Source: Planctomycetota bacterium | GTDB lineage: Bacteria > Planctomycetota > Planctomycetia > Pirellulales > Pirellulaceae | NCBI GenBank assembly: GCA_003671195.1 | Contig: QWPJ01000023.1 | Coordinates: 1 to 41,005, forward strand | Direction of reading: 5' to 3' | Length of the DNA stretch: 41,005 bases | Shown: in pieces, positions 23,236 through 32,707 of the stretch | Layout: each line of letters opens with the position of its first letter | Position numbering within the stretch: the first letter of the stretch is position 1 | Translations under genes and position numbers: made by a program | The notes under the pieces: generated by a model | What the model saw: the letters and a program-made list of their open reading frames with translations, nothing else | Databases searched by the model: none | Told to the model about the DNA's origin: nothing

Positions 23236-26190
23236 TCAGGCAGCATTCTGAAACTCCGCTTCGTTGCCCGGCTGGGTCGAGTCGTGCTTAGTATCGAATC
23301 TGCGCCGTACTTTATGCCTGAAAATCAGAAAAAACCGGGACCACCGCGAATGCTTCGTCGGCTTGGGATCAAACACCGCACCCAAAGGCCCCGCGAGGAT
23401 CGCTGGCAAAAGAACCAATTCGGCGATCACCCCTGCGATCAAAATCGTCAGCATCAACCAGCCAAATCGCTGGGTCGGGGTAAATGTACTGAAGGCAAAG
23501 ACCGAGAGACCTAGCCCGCTGATGCAGGCGGCTTGCAAAGTCGGTGTTCCGCATTGACGGTACGACGCGATGATCGCTGCCCGACGGTCTCGAAGTTGCG
23601 TGACGTTGACTCGGAACCACGACAGGAAGTGAATGGTGTCGTCGACTGCCACTCCCAAAGCGATGCTGGCTGTCATCATCGAACCGATGTCGATCGCAAT
23701 GCCCATCCACCCCATGAGCCCGAAAATGAAAATCACTGGCACAATGTTCGGGATCATCGCGACCAACCCAGCCCGGAAACTTCGTGAAACGAAGATCATC
23801 AGCGGGGTAATGGTCAAAAACGACCAAAGGGTGCTTTCCATCAAACTGGTCAAAAGTGCACGCTGAGCTTTGTAAACGATCGGTACGACCCCGGTAAACA
23901 CCGACGAGACCCATTGCTTGGGTTGCAAGGGATCGGGACTCTCCAAGTCGATAATTTTGCTCAACGCTGTCTCGAGCGTGCGGACTTCGTTGTTCGAAAA
24001 AGCTCCAGCCAAAACGATCGCGTCGTAGTCCTCGAGCTCCTGGAGCTGCACCAATGGCATCGCTTTGGAGTCGATGGTCGCTCGCGCAACCTTGAGCCTG
24101 GCATTCTTGAGCAGATTGGAGATTTCGTCGGCTCGGGCTTTTCCAGCCGAAATGGCTTGCCCGGACTCCCCGTCAGGAATCTCCGGATCCCAAAGGATCA
24201 CTTTCTTTCCGACAAATTTGGTGTCGCCACTCCAAGCCGATAGCCGCCGAAGGATCTGCACTCGGTCACCCTGGGCCTGCAAAACCGGCTTGACCACGTC
24301 ATGGAGTTCATGGACGAACTGGCCGTAATCGACCCCGGCAAACGCAGCGACCCTGAGGCTGATCCGCCAAAGTTCATTGCCCGTCTCCTGGTCGACCCGC
24401 AAGAAACCGGACTTCATGAAGTCCTCTCGCTTGGATTCCAACGTCGAATTGTAGACGCTCCGCTCGATCATCTTCTTGGTGCTCGAACCGTTCGTCGGAA
24501 GCGAAGGGGCGAAGGTCGCAGCAGAAAGGCTCCGGCCTACCCAACCCAAGGAGTCTTCACCGAATCGCTTCTGGATCGCTTCCTGAACCCTGAGCGTCGT
24601 CTCCATGCGCTCAAGGAAATTCAGCTTGCCGATCTCCTCAGGGGTGACTTCCTCGGAACTCGCACCGCCCGAAGGTGTATTGCCCGATGGTGTATTGGCC
24701 GCCAAACTCCCTTGGTCGAACTCAAGAACAATCTCCATGGGAACAAGCTTGCCGAGATGATCCTCAAGCCAACGGTAGTCCTTGAGAATACGAGCTTGGG
24801 AGTCGAACAACTCGAGCAGATCGATGCTCGTGCGAATCCTCAAAAGACCGAGCCCCACGGCACCGCAGAAGACAAAACTCGCAATCGCAACGCTCACATG
24901 ATTGCGGACGATGAACCCCGAAAAAGCTCCCCAAAAACGCTCGCTGAAACTTTCGCTGCCCCCAGCTTGACCCTCGAGCAAACCCTTCGAAGCCGACTTG
25001 GCAAGCGCCTCCTCAGGACTCAACTCCCAACGCTTGGCATAACCGATCAAGTGCAACGCCGCTGGAAGAATTAAAAACAATACCAAGTTGAGGATCATCA
25101 CCCCAGAAGCTGAGTAAAAACCGAACTTGCGAATAGGAACCAATTCGCTCGAACAGAGCGAGAGCAATCCAAACGCCGTCGTCAACGAGCACAGTATCGC
25201 AGGCTTCAAAGCGTGGGCAACCGCTCGCTCGGTGGCTCCCTTGAGCCCACCCTCATGGACCGCATCGCGGTAGTAGTTGATAAAGTGCACCGCGCCGGAA
25301 ATCGCCAATACGTAAACCAATGATGGCATCGACAAAACAATCGCATCGACCGTCTCGCCCGTTGCCCATATCATCCCCAACGCCGCAGCCGCGCTGGTGA
25401 CCGAGCAGAGGAAAACAATCCAAGTCAGCACGATACTACGAAGCGACCACCAAGCCAAAAACAATCCGAGAATCCCCGAAAAGCCAGCCAAGCGAACCAG
25501 TGTCCGCTCCCCCTCCTCGTCGATCGATACATTATCGACCGGCGGACCACCAAGATGGAGATCCGCATCGGGAACCCCGGCTCGCTCGATAAGCCGCCTT
25601 AAAACCCCAGGCGGAATGTTCGGACGGAATATCCGCATCTGCCCCTTCCCGAGAACCGGCTTGAGCTTCCCAGAGGTCGTCGGATCCAACGAAACAATCA
25701 CGCAAGTCTGACGACCGTCAGGCCCTAGGACCGCTCCCTTGAGCCGCTCGACGGCCTCTTCGGCTCCCAAAGCATGCTGGCCCTGAGTCAACTGATCCAA
25801 AAAGGATCGACCCGATTGGGCCGCCTTGAAGTATTTCTTCGCCTCAACCGCATCGATGTCGGCAGGATCGACATGCTCGGGTGTGACCAACCCAATCAAC
25901 TTGGCAATCCTCGGGTCGTCCTGCTCAGGATCCGATGGGTCCTGACCCAACTGACATCCGTCCCAACTGACGATGATGAACTGGTCGGACGGAAAGTTTT
26001 TCCGAAAACGCGCCAACTCGTCCGTCTCGCGATAGGACTTGGGCAACCAGTCCTCCACCTTGTTGACGTTGCTCTGTACCGCTTGGCCCGCACCGTAATA
26101 AGCAAAAGGGACACAAGCTAGACTGACAAGGAGGACCAGCCATCCCCATCGGTCGTAGAACGTTTTGCCGCTGCTAGAGTAGTTCTGCAC
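23236..26190 (-). CDS. RND/MMPL-family membrane exporter
   Basis: A 984-residue inner-membrane transporter with the duplicated layout of the MMPL group of the RND superfamily. TM1 near the N-terminus (WGWLVLLVSLACVPFAYY) is followed by a large external loop (~40-235) and five helices (~235-390), then TM7 near residue 435, a second large loop and five more helices ending near 945. The typical motif of the fourth helix of the second half, GVAVDDTIHFLSWFR, is present; its Asp pair belongs to the proton-relay region of the family. Such proteins export lipids, hopanoids or drugs. The start is GTG 26190 with a weak ribosome-binding site. No membrane-fusion partner is adjacent. Confidence 0.9.
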   Translation of the reverse strand: MQNYSSSGKTFYDRWGWLVLLVSLACVPFAYYGAGQAVQSNVNKVEDWLPKSYRETDELARFRKNFPSDQFIIVSWDGCQLGQDPSDPEQDDPRIAKLIGLVTPEHVDPADIDAVEAKKYFKAAQSGRSFLDQLTQGQHALGAEEAVERLKGAVLGPDGRQTCVIVSLDPTTSGKLKPVLGKGQMRIFRPNIPPGVLRRLIERAGVPDADLHLGGPPVDNVSIDEEGERTLVRLAGFSGILGLFLAWWSLRSIVLTWIVFLCSVTSAAAALGMIWATGETVDAIVLSMPSLVYVLAISGAVHFINYYRDAVHEGGLKGATERAVAHALKPAILCSLTTAFGLLSLCSSELVPIRKFGFYSASGVMILNLVLFLILPAALHLIGYAKRWELSPEEALAKSASKGLLEGQAGGSESFSERFWGAFSGFIVRNHVSVAIASFVFCGAVGLGLLRIRTSIDLLELFDSQARILKDYRWLEDHLGKLVPMEIVLEFDQGSLAANTPSGNTPSGGASSEEVTPEEIGKLNFLERMETTLRVQEAIQKRFGEDSLGWVGRSLSAATFAPSLPTNGSSTKKMIERSVYNSTLESKREDFMKSGFLRVDQETGNELWRISLRVAAFAGVDYGQFVHELHDVVKPVLQAQGDRVQILRRLSAWSGDTKFVGKKVILWDPEIPDGESGQAISAGKARADEISNLLKNARLKVARATIDSKAMPLVQLQELEDYDAIVLAGAFSNNEVRTLETALSKIIDLESPDPLQPKQWVSSVFTGVVPIVYKAQRALLTSLMESTLWSFLTITPLMIFVSRSFRAGLVAMIPNIVPVIFIFGLMGWMGIAIDIGSMMTASIALGVAVDDTIHFLSWFRVNVTQLRDRRAAIIASYRQCGTPTLQAACISGLGLSVFAFSTFTPTQRFGWLMLTILIAGVIAELVLLPAILAGPLGAVFDPKPTKHSRWSRFFLIFRHKVRRRFDTKHDSTQPGNEAEFQNAA

Positions 26191-26724
26191 TTCGTGGCCT
26201 ACTTGGATGTCGCCTACTAAGAGGTCGCCTACGGGAAGGTCGTCTGATGGAACACTTGACGGCTACAGGTTGCTTGCGAACGCAAGAACTTGGCTGGTTT
26301 GTGACTCTGCTTTGAGGCCCCAGATCAGCCGACGAGGGAATCGAGTTTACAAAACCCAAAGCGATTTCCATAGTTTGAAAATCGGCAAAGGGGGACTTTT
26401 TCCCAAAGTGGGCAGTTTTAGGGGCGTCAGGCAAAATCTACCGATTGCACCCCCCAAAGACCTTCTGACTTCGTCCTAACCCCGTTTCCATCGGCTCGGC
26501 GATCCGCCAAAGTCAAGCAAAACCCACCCATCCGCTTCCCCTTCCCATCCAAAACAGCATTAGCAAGACTTTTTCTCAATCGTGATTGAAAAAAATCCCC
26601 TTCAAATCTGATTTTCGTGTTGGGATTGCTTGTTGAAATTCAGTCTCAATTAAGATAAGCTTGATTGTCGATCGTGATTCGGGACGGATTGTCCCACCAA
26701 ACATCGAAAACTCACCCCCCCGCC
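26191..26724. other. 534-nt divergent intergenic region between exporter and feo genes
   Basis: No gene is seen; the long frames across it are antisense shadows. It must contain the exporter and feo promoters. A small perfect palindrome, TCAATC-GT-GATTGA (26576-26589), and an AT-rich patch at about 26629-26670 are the only candidate operator or promoter features. Neither fits a Fur box well enough to be called one. Confidence 0.4.
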
Positions 26725-26973
26725 ATGGCTCTCTACCCAACCACACAAGCCGTTCCCGTCGAGTTCCTTGCCCCGGAAACCGAAGGGGTAGTCGTCGACC
26801 TTTGCGGGGAAGAGAAAAATCTCCACCGCCTCGAAGAACTCGGCATCCGCTGCGGTTGCAAAATCCGTATGCTGTGCCCCGGTGAGACTTGCCTTCTTGC
26901 AATCGAAGGCAAGAAAATGTGCCTCCGATTGGGCTCCACCGCCGAAATCCTTGTCCAACCCCTGACACCATAA
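26725..26973 (+). CDS. feoA: FeoA-domain protein, first of two
   Basis: An 82-residue SH3-like FeoA-domain protein. Residues 30-80 read LHRLEELGIRCGCKIRMLC, then IEGKKMCLRLGSTAEILVQ, the usual FeoA pattern in which a short loop precedes a basic beta-strand. The start ATG 26725 is chosen because homology does not extend further upstream. FeoA supports FeoB-dependent ferrous iron import, probably by contacting the G domain. It lies 52 bases before a second feoA and in the same direction as feoB. This copy has Cys residues (CGCK, MLCPGETC) absent from the second, so it may be a specialised or sensing form. Confidence 0.88.
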   Translation: MALYPTTQAVPVEFLAPETEGVVVDLCGEEKNLHRLEELGIRCGCKIRMLCPGETCLLAIEGKKMCLRLGSTAEILVQPLTP

Positions 26974-27025
26974 ACCTTTTCCCCCTGCCTAGCCTCAAAT
27001 CCGACCCCGCCCTCAGCCCTCTGCC

Positions 27026-27259
27026 ATGGTCTCGATCACTCTGAATGATTTGCAGGAAGGCCAACACGGGACCATTCTCGACGTCGAAGGAAACGATGCG
27101 ATCGCCGCCAGACTTCTCGAAATGGGACTGATCCCCGGCGAAGTTGTCGAAATGATCGGACAGGCCCCTATGGGCGATCCCGTCGAATTCTCCGTCGTCG
27201 GGTACCGATTGAGCCTCAGACGAATCGAAGCCCGACGCGTTCGCATCGAACGGACCTAG
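27026..27259 (+). CDS. feoA: FeoA, second copy
   Basis: A 77-residue canonical FeoA: ITLNDLQEGQHGTILDVEG, then RLLEMGLIPGEVVEMIG, then PVEFSVVGYRLSLRRIEA. The conserved (L/R)LxxMGLxPG turn and the final basic strand are all present. It ends 15 bases before feoB and is probably translated from the same message. With the preceding homologue it forms a feoA-feoA-feoB arrangement; no feoC is seen. Confidence 0.92.
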   Translation: MVSITLNDLQEGQHGTILDVEGNDAIAARLLEMGLIPGEVVEMIGQAPMGDPVEFSVVGYRLSLRRIEARRVRIERT

Positions 27260-27274
27260 AAGAGGATCGATCGT

Positions 27275-29539
27275 ATGGCCAACCGCGCATCGTCCGATCG
27301 CCCCGCGACCGTCGCCCTGATCGGAAACCCCAACACAGGTAAAAGTAGTCTGTTTAATGCTCTTTGCGGCGGCCAAGCCCGTGTCGGGAACTACCCGGGG
27401 GTGACCGTTGAGCACAAAACCGCTCGCATGTCCTTGGCCTGCTCGACCTTCAAATCGATCGAACTGGTCGATTTGCCTGGCACCTATTCGCTCAGCGCCC
27501 GGTCGGCCGACGAGGCCGTCTCGGTCGAGGTCCTCTGCGGCGAGATGCCTACGGTGGCCAAGCCCGATGCAGTCATCGTGATCCTCGATGCGACCAATCT
27601 GGAACGCAATCTCTATCTGCTGAGCCAAGTTCTCGAATTGCAGATCCCAACCCTGGTGGCTCTAAACATGTGGGATCGGCTCGAGAAAGAAGGCATGAAG
27701 CTCGATGCTCAAAAACTCTCCGAGTCGTTAGGAGTTCGCGTCGTGTGCACGAGCGCCTCGAAACGCTTCGGGATCGCCGAAGTCCAATCGGCGTTGCTCG
27801 AAATCTTGGAGCAAGCTCCCGGTTCGGAGAAAGCCAACAGTACCGATTCCCGAGGAGTCCTCGAACGCGGCGCTCTGGCCTCCGCTTCGTTTCCAAAGGC
27901 CTTCCTCGAGTCGGTCGACGAACTAGAGGCCTGGTTCGGTGCGCAGGGATGCCCCCTGGAGCGATTTCAGATCGAACGCCTCTTGATCGACGATTCCCAG
28001 GCCCACTCCTATCGAGTCATTCCCAAGAGGATCTCCTCGGAGGTCGCTCAACGGATCGCCACGACCCGGGAGCATTTGGCTACACAAGGCGTATCGATCC
28101 CGCTTTTTGAAACCCGCGCACGCTATGGGTGGATCAAGCAACGCGTCGTTGGCGTCGTTGAACGCCAAGCTCGCGAGCGACGAGTATCGACCAGCGATCG
28201 GATCGATCGATGGCTGACGCATCGCTGGTTGGGATTGCTGTTCTTCATCGCCCTGATGTTTTTGATCTTCCAGTCGATCACCGCCTTTGCATCCTGGCCG
28301 ATGGATGGGATCGGCTTTGGGACCCAATGGGTGGGCCAAAGGGTCGAAGCGATGATGGCACCGGGCCCATTGCGCAGCCTTCTGGTCGATGGCATCATCG
28401 CCGGCGTCGGAGCCGTTTTGGTTTTCTTGCCTCAAATCGCAATTCTGTTTTTCTTTATCGCGGTGCTCGAGGACTGCGGATACATGTCCAGGGCAGCTTT
28501 CATGATGGACAAATTCATGTCGGCACTGGGGATGAGCGGTAAGTCCTTTCTGCCGTTGATGTCTTCGTTTGCTTGCGCGATCCCAGGAATCATGGCAACG
28601 CGGACTATCGAAAACCGAAGGGATCGCATGGTGACGATGCTGATCGCCCCGTTGATGAGCTGCTCGGCCCGCTGGCCTGTGTATGTGTTGATGGTCAGCG
28701 CGTTTGTTCCCAAGCAGGCGGTCCTGGGCGGATGGGTCTCGGTCCAAGGTGCCGTGTTGTTTGCCATGATGTGCGTCGGTGCTTTGGTCGCCATTCCGGT
28801 CGCATGGCTTCTCAAACGATTCGTGTTTCCAGGAGAACCCTCGACGTTCATCATGGAGCTTTCGAGTTATAAGTGGCCCAGTTTCCGGGTCGTTGCGATG
28901 CGAGTCTGGGAACGGGTCCTGTCCTTCATCGCTCGGGCTGGTAGCTTGATCTTCGTGACCTCGGTGCTCGTCTGGGCCGCTGCATATTTCCCCGGCGATC
29001 ATAGCCTAGTGGACCAAGCCACCGCCAAGCTCGAAGCCGAACAAGCCGATCCGAATGCCGACGAAGCCAAAACCCAAGCCTGGACTTCCGAGATCAATCA
29101 ACTCAAGAGCGATCTGATCTCCAAAAGCTACCTGGGCCTAGCAGGTCAGTGGATCGAGCCGATCGTCCGCCCGTTGGGCTGGGACGGCAAGATCGGTGTG
29201 GCTGTCCTGGCCTCCTTCCCTGCCCGGGAAGTCATCGTCGCGACGCTCGGAACGATCTACTCGCTCGGTGGTGGGCAGGACGAAACGAGCCAGGGGCTAG
29301 CCGAGAACCTGCGTAGTGCGACCTGGCCCGACGGACGCCCGGTCTACACGCTGGCGACGGCCTGCTCGATCATGGTTTTCTTCGCCCTGTGCGCTCAGTG
29401 CGTTTCGACCCTCGTGACGATTCGACGCGAAACGAACTCTTGGCGCTGGCCAATCTTCTCCTTTGTCTACATGACGACACTGGCCTATCTAGGAGCTTGG
29501 ATCGTCTACAACCTGATGAGTTTTTGGCTAGACCCATGA
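27275..29539 (+). CDS. feoB: Ferrous iron transporter FeoB
   Basis: A 754-residue Fe(II) importer. The N-terminal G domain has the P-loop GNPNTGKSS (residues 17-25), the switch region GNYPGVTVE, DLPGTYSLS (G3), LNMWD (G4, NxxD-like) and TSASKRFG (G5). The GDI-like helical domain follows to about residue 300. The membrane part begins WLGLLFFIALMFLIFQ and holds two Gate repeats, with the Cys motif PLMSSFACAIPGIMATR and later PLMSCSARWPVYV. It begins 15 bases after feoA with GAGGA in front of its ATG. Its stop overlaps the next ATG as ATGA, so the following exporter is translationally coupled. Confidence 0.97.
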   Translation: MANRASSDRPATVALIGNPNTGKSSLFNALCGGQARVGNYPGVTVEHKTARMSLACSTFKSIELVDLPGTYSLSARSADEAVSVEVLCGEMPTVAKPDAVIVILDATNLERNLYLLSQVLELQIPTLVALNMWDRLEKEGMKLDAQKLSESLGVRVVCTSASKRFGIAEVQSALLEILEQAPGSEKANSTDSRGVLERGALASASFPKAFLESVDELEAWFGAQGCPLERFQIERLLIDDSQAHSYRVIPKRISSEVAQRIATTREHLATQGVSIPLFETRARYGWIKQRVVGVVERQARERRVSTSDRIDRWLTHRWLGLLFFIALMFLIFQSITAFASWPMDGIGFGTQWVGQRVEAMMAPGPLRSLLVDGIIAGVGAVLVFLPQIAILFFFIAVLEDCGYMSRAAFMMDKFMSALGMSGKSFLPLMSSFACAIPGIMATRTIENRRDRMVTMLIAPLMSCSARWPVYVLMVSAFVPKQAVLGGWVSVQGAVLFAMMCVGALVAIPVAWLLKRFVFPGEPSTFIMELSSYKWPSFRVVAMRVWERVLSFIARAGSLIFVTSVLVWAAAYFPGDHSLVDQATAKLEAEQADPNADEAKTQAWTSEINQLKSDLISKSYLGLAGQWIEPIVRPLGWDGKIGVAVLASFPAREVIVATLGTIYSLGGGQDETSQGLAENLRSATWPDGRPVYTLATACSIMVFFALCAQCVSTLVTIRRETNSWRWPIFSFVYMTTLAYLGAWIVYNLMSFWLDP

Positions 29540-30777
29540 TCACCCATGCGACGCATTTCCCCGAGTTCCGATGGCTCCTAGGGGCCCACGGGTGCGCTAC
29601 GGTCTGCACAAGGATCCTGTTCTTCTGGGCTCCGTATGCGCTGGTCAAGTCCTTTCCCAACGAACCACTGTACTTGGGTCTTTTGGGCTTAGTGCAAGCC
29701 ATCCCGGCGCTTAGCCTTGCGCTCTTAGGCGGGCATCTTGCGGACTTTCTCGATCGGAGAAACCTATTGAGAGCCTCGTACATGTTGCAGTGGCTCTGCG
29801 CGCTTGGGATGGTCGGCTCGGTCTACACCGAAGGCTGGACCAAACTCACAGTGCTGATGGTTTGCATGTTCTTTTTGGGTGTGGCTCGCGGCTTTGCCGA
29901 CCCGACGATGCCTAGCCTCGAAGCGCAGATCGTCCCTCGCACCGCCGCCTTAAGCGCCGCGACTTGGACGACCATCGTCTGGCATGCATGCGCCGTATTC
30001 GCCCCGCTGCTTGCCGGAGGACTGATCCAATTCGCAGGAAACCTTGCCCCCTTCGCGGCTGCCTTGGTCTTCTCAAGTTGCTCGATCGCGATGGTCACTT
30101 CGATCTCGCCGAAACCCCGGCCCGTTCGCGCAGAGGTCGAGCCCTTTGGACAAGCCATCACGGCCGGCTGGCGCTTCGTGATGAAACGACGGATCCTCTG
30201 GAACTCGATGGCCCTGGATCTCTTCGCGGTCCTCTTCGGCGGAGCGATCGCAATGCTCCCGATGTATGCCGACCAAATCCTTCACACCGGTCCGGTCGGC
30301 CTGGGGGTTCTCAACGCCTCGCCCATGCTCGGCGCGCTGGTCTGCTCGATCGCTTGTATCCGATTTCCACCCCGAGCCCATGCAGGAAAAATCCTTCTGG
30401 TAAGCATCTTTGGCTTCGGCTTGTGCATGATCGTCTTTGCCCTATCTCGCAGCTTGATCCTGTCGGTCATCGCCCTGTTTCTAAGCGGTGTTCTCGATGG
30501 GGTCAGTGTCGTGATACGCAAGTCCATTCTCAGGCTCTATTCGCCTGACGGGATGCGAGGGCGCATCGCTGCTGTAAACTCCGTTTTCATCGGAGCTTCC
30601 AACGAACTCGGAGAACTCGAAAGCGGATTGGCAGCCCATTGGTTGGGATTGGTCCCAAGCGTTTTTCTCGGCGGAATCGCAACCCTGTGCATCGTCGTTA
30701 CCGTGTCGCTCTTTGGCAAAGAGGTTCGCCAATTCGATATGCGAACGGAATTGGAACGCCAATCAACCGATCCTTGA
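29536..30777 (+). CDS. MFS transporter (EntS-like exporter group)
   Basis: A 413-residue transporter of the major facilitator superfamily with about 12 hydrophobic segments. The loop between helices 2 and 3 has GGHLADFLDRRNLLR, the MFS motif GxLaDrxxRR. The N-terminal residues MITHATHFPEFRWLLGAHG are characteristic of the MFS_3/EntS group, which includes siderophore exporters and many of unknown substrate. The start at 29536 overlaps feoB's stop; a longer upstream frame exists but lies inside feoB. Coupling to feoB suggests a role in metal homeostasis, but the substrate is not determined. The 3' end overlaps the converging beta-RFAP synthase gene by 15 bases. Confidence 0.85.
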   Translation: MITHATHFPEFRWLLGAHGCATVCTRILFFWAPYALVKSFPNEPLYLGLLGLVQAIPALSLALLGGHLADFLDRRNLLRASYMLQWLCALGMVGSVYTEGWTKLTVLMVCMFFLGVARGFADPTMPSLEAQIVPRTAALSAATWTTIVWHACAVFAPLLAGGLIQFAGNLAPFAAALVFSSCSIAMVTSISPKPRPVRAEVEPFGQAITAGWRFVMKRRILWNSMALDLFAVLFGGAIAMLPMYADQILHTGPVGLGVLNASPMLGALVCSIACIRFPPRAHAGKILLVSIFGFGLCMIVFALSRSLILSVIALFLSGVLDGVSVVIRKSILRLYSPDGMRGRIAAVNSVFIGASNELGELESGLAAHWLGLVPSVFLGGIATLCIVVTVSLFGKEVRQFDMRTELERQSTDP

Positions 30778-31797
30778 CAAACCAGACTCCATCAATGCTG
30801 GACCCGCAACCTGGGCCACATAAGTCCATCCGCTGCTGTGCATGTCTCGACCGATCGTCTTGACCAACCAAGCCGCTTGCTGCTCGTCGCGCGCGATCGC
30901 AAAGACCACCGGCCCCCAACTCGACTGACCTACTCCTTGAAAACCAAGCCCCCGGAGTCGATCCACCCAAAAACGAATTCGCGAGGATCGATAAGCATCC
31001 CCCACCGCTGGGCGAAAAATCTCCCCTGCCAATTCTCCGTATCGCCCAAACCCCTCGCATGCACCTTGGTAATCGACCCTTGATACCGATGGCAAAATCT
31101 GCTCCTCGATAAGCTCGAGCATCCGCCGGAGATTGGGATTCGGTCGCTCGGAACAACGATCGAAAATCGCTTGCTCACTCTCCCCGAAGTCTCCTTGATA
31201 GTTGGACTCATGCAGCAAAACTACCCGCCATTGCCTCGGGAAAGAATGGACCGCGGTCCGATCCCCTTGCGTCCCCCGAACGGCTCGCAAATCGCCCCGG
31301 TCGAGAATCAGTCCGCCATGAAGGAATCCGTGCAAGCCGATATGCGATCGCAATCCACGACCGCTATCGATCAACCAAGTTTCATCGAGGTGGCCGTTGT
31401 TGGGATTCGAATCCATCGATCGATTCAGCAAGGCGGCCGCCGCGCAAGCGAACTGAGTGCCGGATCCTAGTCCTACATGGGGCAAGGGCGCAAACTCCAA
31501 TTCCACAGGCGATGGACACACGCGTCCCGTTCTGCTTTGCCACTTGCCATAGACACGCAAAAAACGTTCCTTCCAATGCGCATCGGTCCAGTCGAGACAA
31601 GGGTTCTGAATGCTACCGAGCGTCGGATCGAGCGACCGAGTCAATCCGAGTCGCACCGAAGGCTTGTCTACCATCAACCCGATCCCACCAAAGCAATAAG
31701 GCGCTTGAGGGTGGATTTCTAGCAATCCAAAATGAAGCCGCGAGAAGGCTTCGATTCGATAATCAATCGATGGGTAAGGATTAACTTGCGGGTGCAC
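30763..31797 (-). CDS. Beta-ribofuranosylaminobenzene 5'-phosphate synthase (GHMP-kinase fold)
   Basis: A 344-residue member of the beta-RFAP synthase group. The enzyme condenses 4-hydroxy/aminobenzoate with phosphoribosyl pyrophosphate in the first committed step to tetrahydromethanopterin. Signs are SRLHFGLLEIHPQAPYCFGGIGLMV near the N-terminus, with the GHMP loop PHVGLGSGTQFACAAA in the middle and GVGQSSWGPVVFAI near the C-terminus. In planctomycetes, as in methylotrophs, H4MPT genes serve formaldehyde/C1 oxidation. It starts with GTG at 31797, overlapping the last 17 bases of the DUF2760 gene, so they are coupled. Other H4MPT genes are not in the window. Confidence 0.88.
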   Translation of the reverse strand: MHPQVNPYPSIDYRIEAFSRLHFGLLEIHPQAPYCFGGIGLMVDKPSVRLGLTRSLDPTLGSIQNPCLDWTDAHWKERFLRVYGKWQSRTGRVCPSPVELEFAPLPHVGLGSGTQFACAAAALLNRSMDSNPNNGHLDETWLIDSGRGLRSHIGLHGFLHGGLILDRGDLRAVRGTQGDRTAVHSFPRQWRVVLLHESNYQGDFGESEQAIFDRCSERPNPNLRRMLELIEEQILPSVSRVDYQGACEGFGRYGELAGEIFRPAVGDAYRSSRIRFWVDRLRGLGFQGVGQSSWGPVVFAIARDEQQAAWLVKTIGRDMHSSGWTYVAQVAGPALMESGLSRIG

Positions 31798-32446
31798 TGT
31801 CTTTCAATCGAATCGGTGCCGTTGCGTCGACCTTTATAGGAGAGATCACCAACGCGTTTTCCTCAGAACCCTTCCAGCCGGGTAGCTCCAATTGGCTCGC
31901 GATCCAACCAGGATGCATCAGTCTGCCCCGCTGACTCGAAATATCACCCAGAATACTCCATCGATTCGGAGATGCCGCATCGGGTATCTCGATGACCTCT
32001 CCCTCTTGGCCATCGACGATCGTCGAGACGATCAGGCATTCCTCGAGGCACTGATGGGATTGGTCCAGGACTCCCCTTGCCATGGCTCCAAGTTGCTCGT
32101 CGCTGAGCCCCTCGTGATCCTCGTAAATCAAATCGACCAGACCCGCTCGACGTTGAAGTAACGCAAGCAACGTGATCGCCTCGCTACGACGATTCGGTCG
32201 ACAAGAACTCGTGGCTGAGTCTTGGTTGGGTTCACCTCGGCTACTGCTGTAATAGCCTTTCCCGAGCCCCGGAGTTGCAGGAATCGTCAACGGCGATTTC
32301 TTGTGCCTCGTCCGCGAAGAATCAGAGCGAGTCGACGAAGTTCCCTTGGCCTGCGCCTCGAGCTTGAGCACCTCGCGGACGCTCTGAGCCACATGACGAT
32401 TGAACAAGGTTCCGAAGAAAGCGCGGGAGGCAAGCAGCAATCGCAT
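31781..32446 (-). CDS. DUF2760-family protein
   Basis: A 221-residue protein. The C-terminal two-thirds fit the DUF2760 pattern: AITLLALLQRRAGLVDLIYED, then SDEQLGAMARGV, and toward the end a ligand-like segment ending MHPGWIASQLELPGWKG. The N-terminal ~70 residues begin MRLLLASRAFFGTLFN and are rich in S, R and T, so they are probably disordered. The start at 32446 is chosen because upstream residues show no similarity; no strong ribosome-binding site was found. It overlaps the beta-RFAP synthase start by 17 bases, a conserved-looking coupling that hints at a shared pathway. No biochemical function is known to me. Confidence 0.8.
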   Translation of the reverse strand: MRLLLASRAFFGTLFNRHVAQSVREVLKLEAQAKGTSSTRSDSSRTRHKKSPLTIPATPGLGKGYYSSSRGEPNQDSATSSCRPNRRSEAITLLALLQRRAGLVDLIYEDHEGLSDEQLGAMARGVLDQSHQCLEECLIVSTIVDGQEGEVIEIPDAASPNRWSILGDISSQRGRLMHPGWIASQLELPGWKGSEENALVISPIKVDATAPIRLKDSAPAS

Positions 32447-32707
32447 GATGCAGAGGGGGGTAGCTGGAGGTGGGTGCGGTCCAAAGAAGAGTGGTGAACT
32501 AGTGTAGCAATCCAAGAATTCGATGGGAACAATTTTCCCCCGACATTTTTTACAATCCTCGGAGTTCAAGCCGACTTCGACGGTAATTTTCGCCCAATCG
32601 AAGGTTTTACCGCAAATCCTAAACTCAACGCGCCTCTACTGAAAATCGACTTCATCCAGTAAAATTCGAAGAACCCTGAACCCACACAAAACCCCAAGCA
32701 CTCCTCC

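Noticed and set aside
26620..26680. Fur box upstream of feoA
   Set aside because: The patch is AT-rich, but no stretch matches the 19-bp inverted consensus well enough.
26576..27628. Minus-strand frame of 350 codons
   Set aside because: It lies antisense across the two feoA genes and feoB, shows shadow-like composition, and its 'protein' has no domain.
27923..29002. Minus-strand frame of 359 codons
   Set aside because: It is antisense to feoB, whose membrane and G-domain motifs are unmistakable; the frame is rich in H, D, R and Q, as expected for a shadow.
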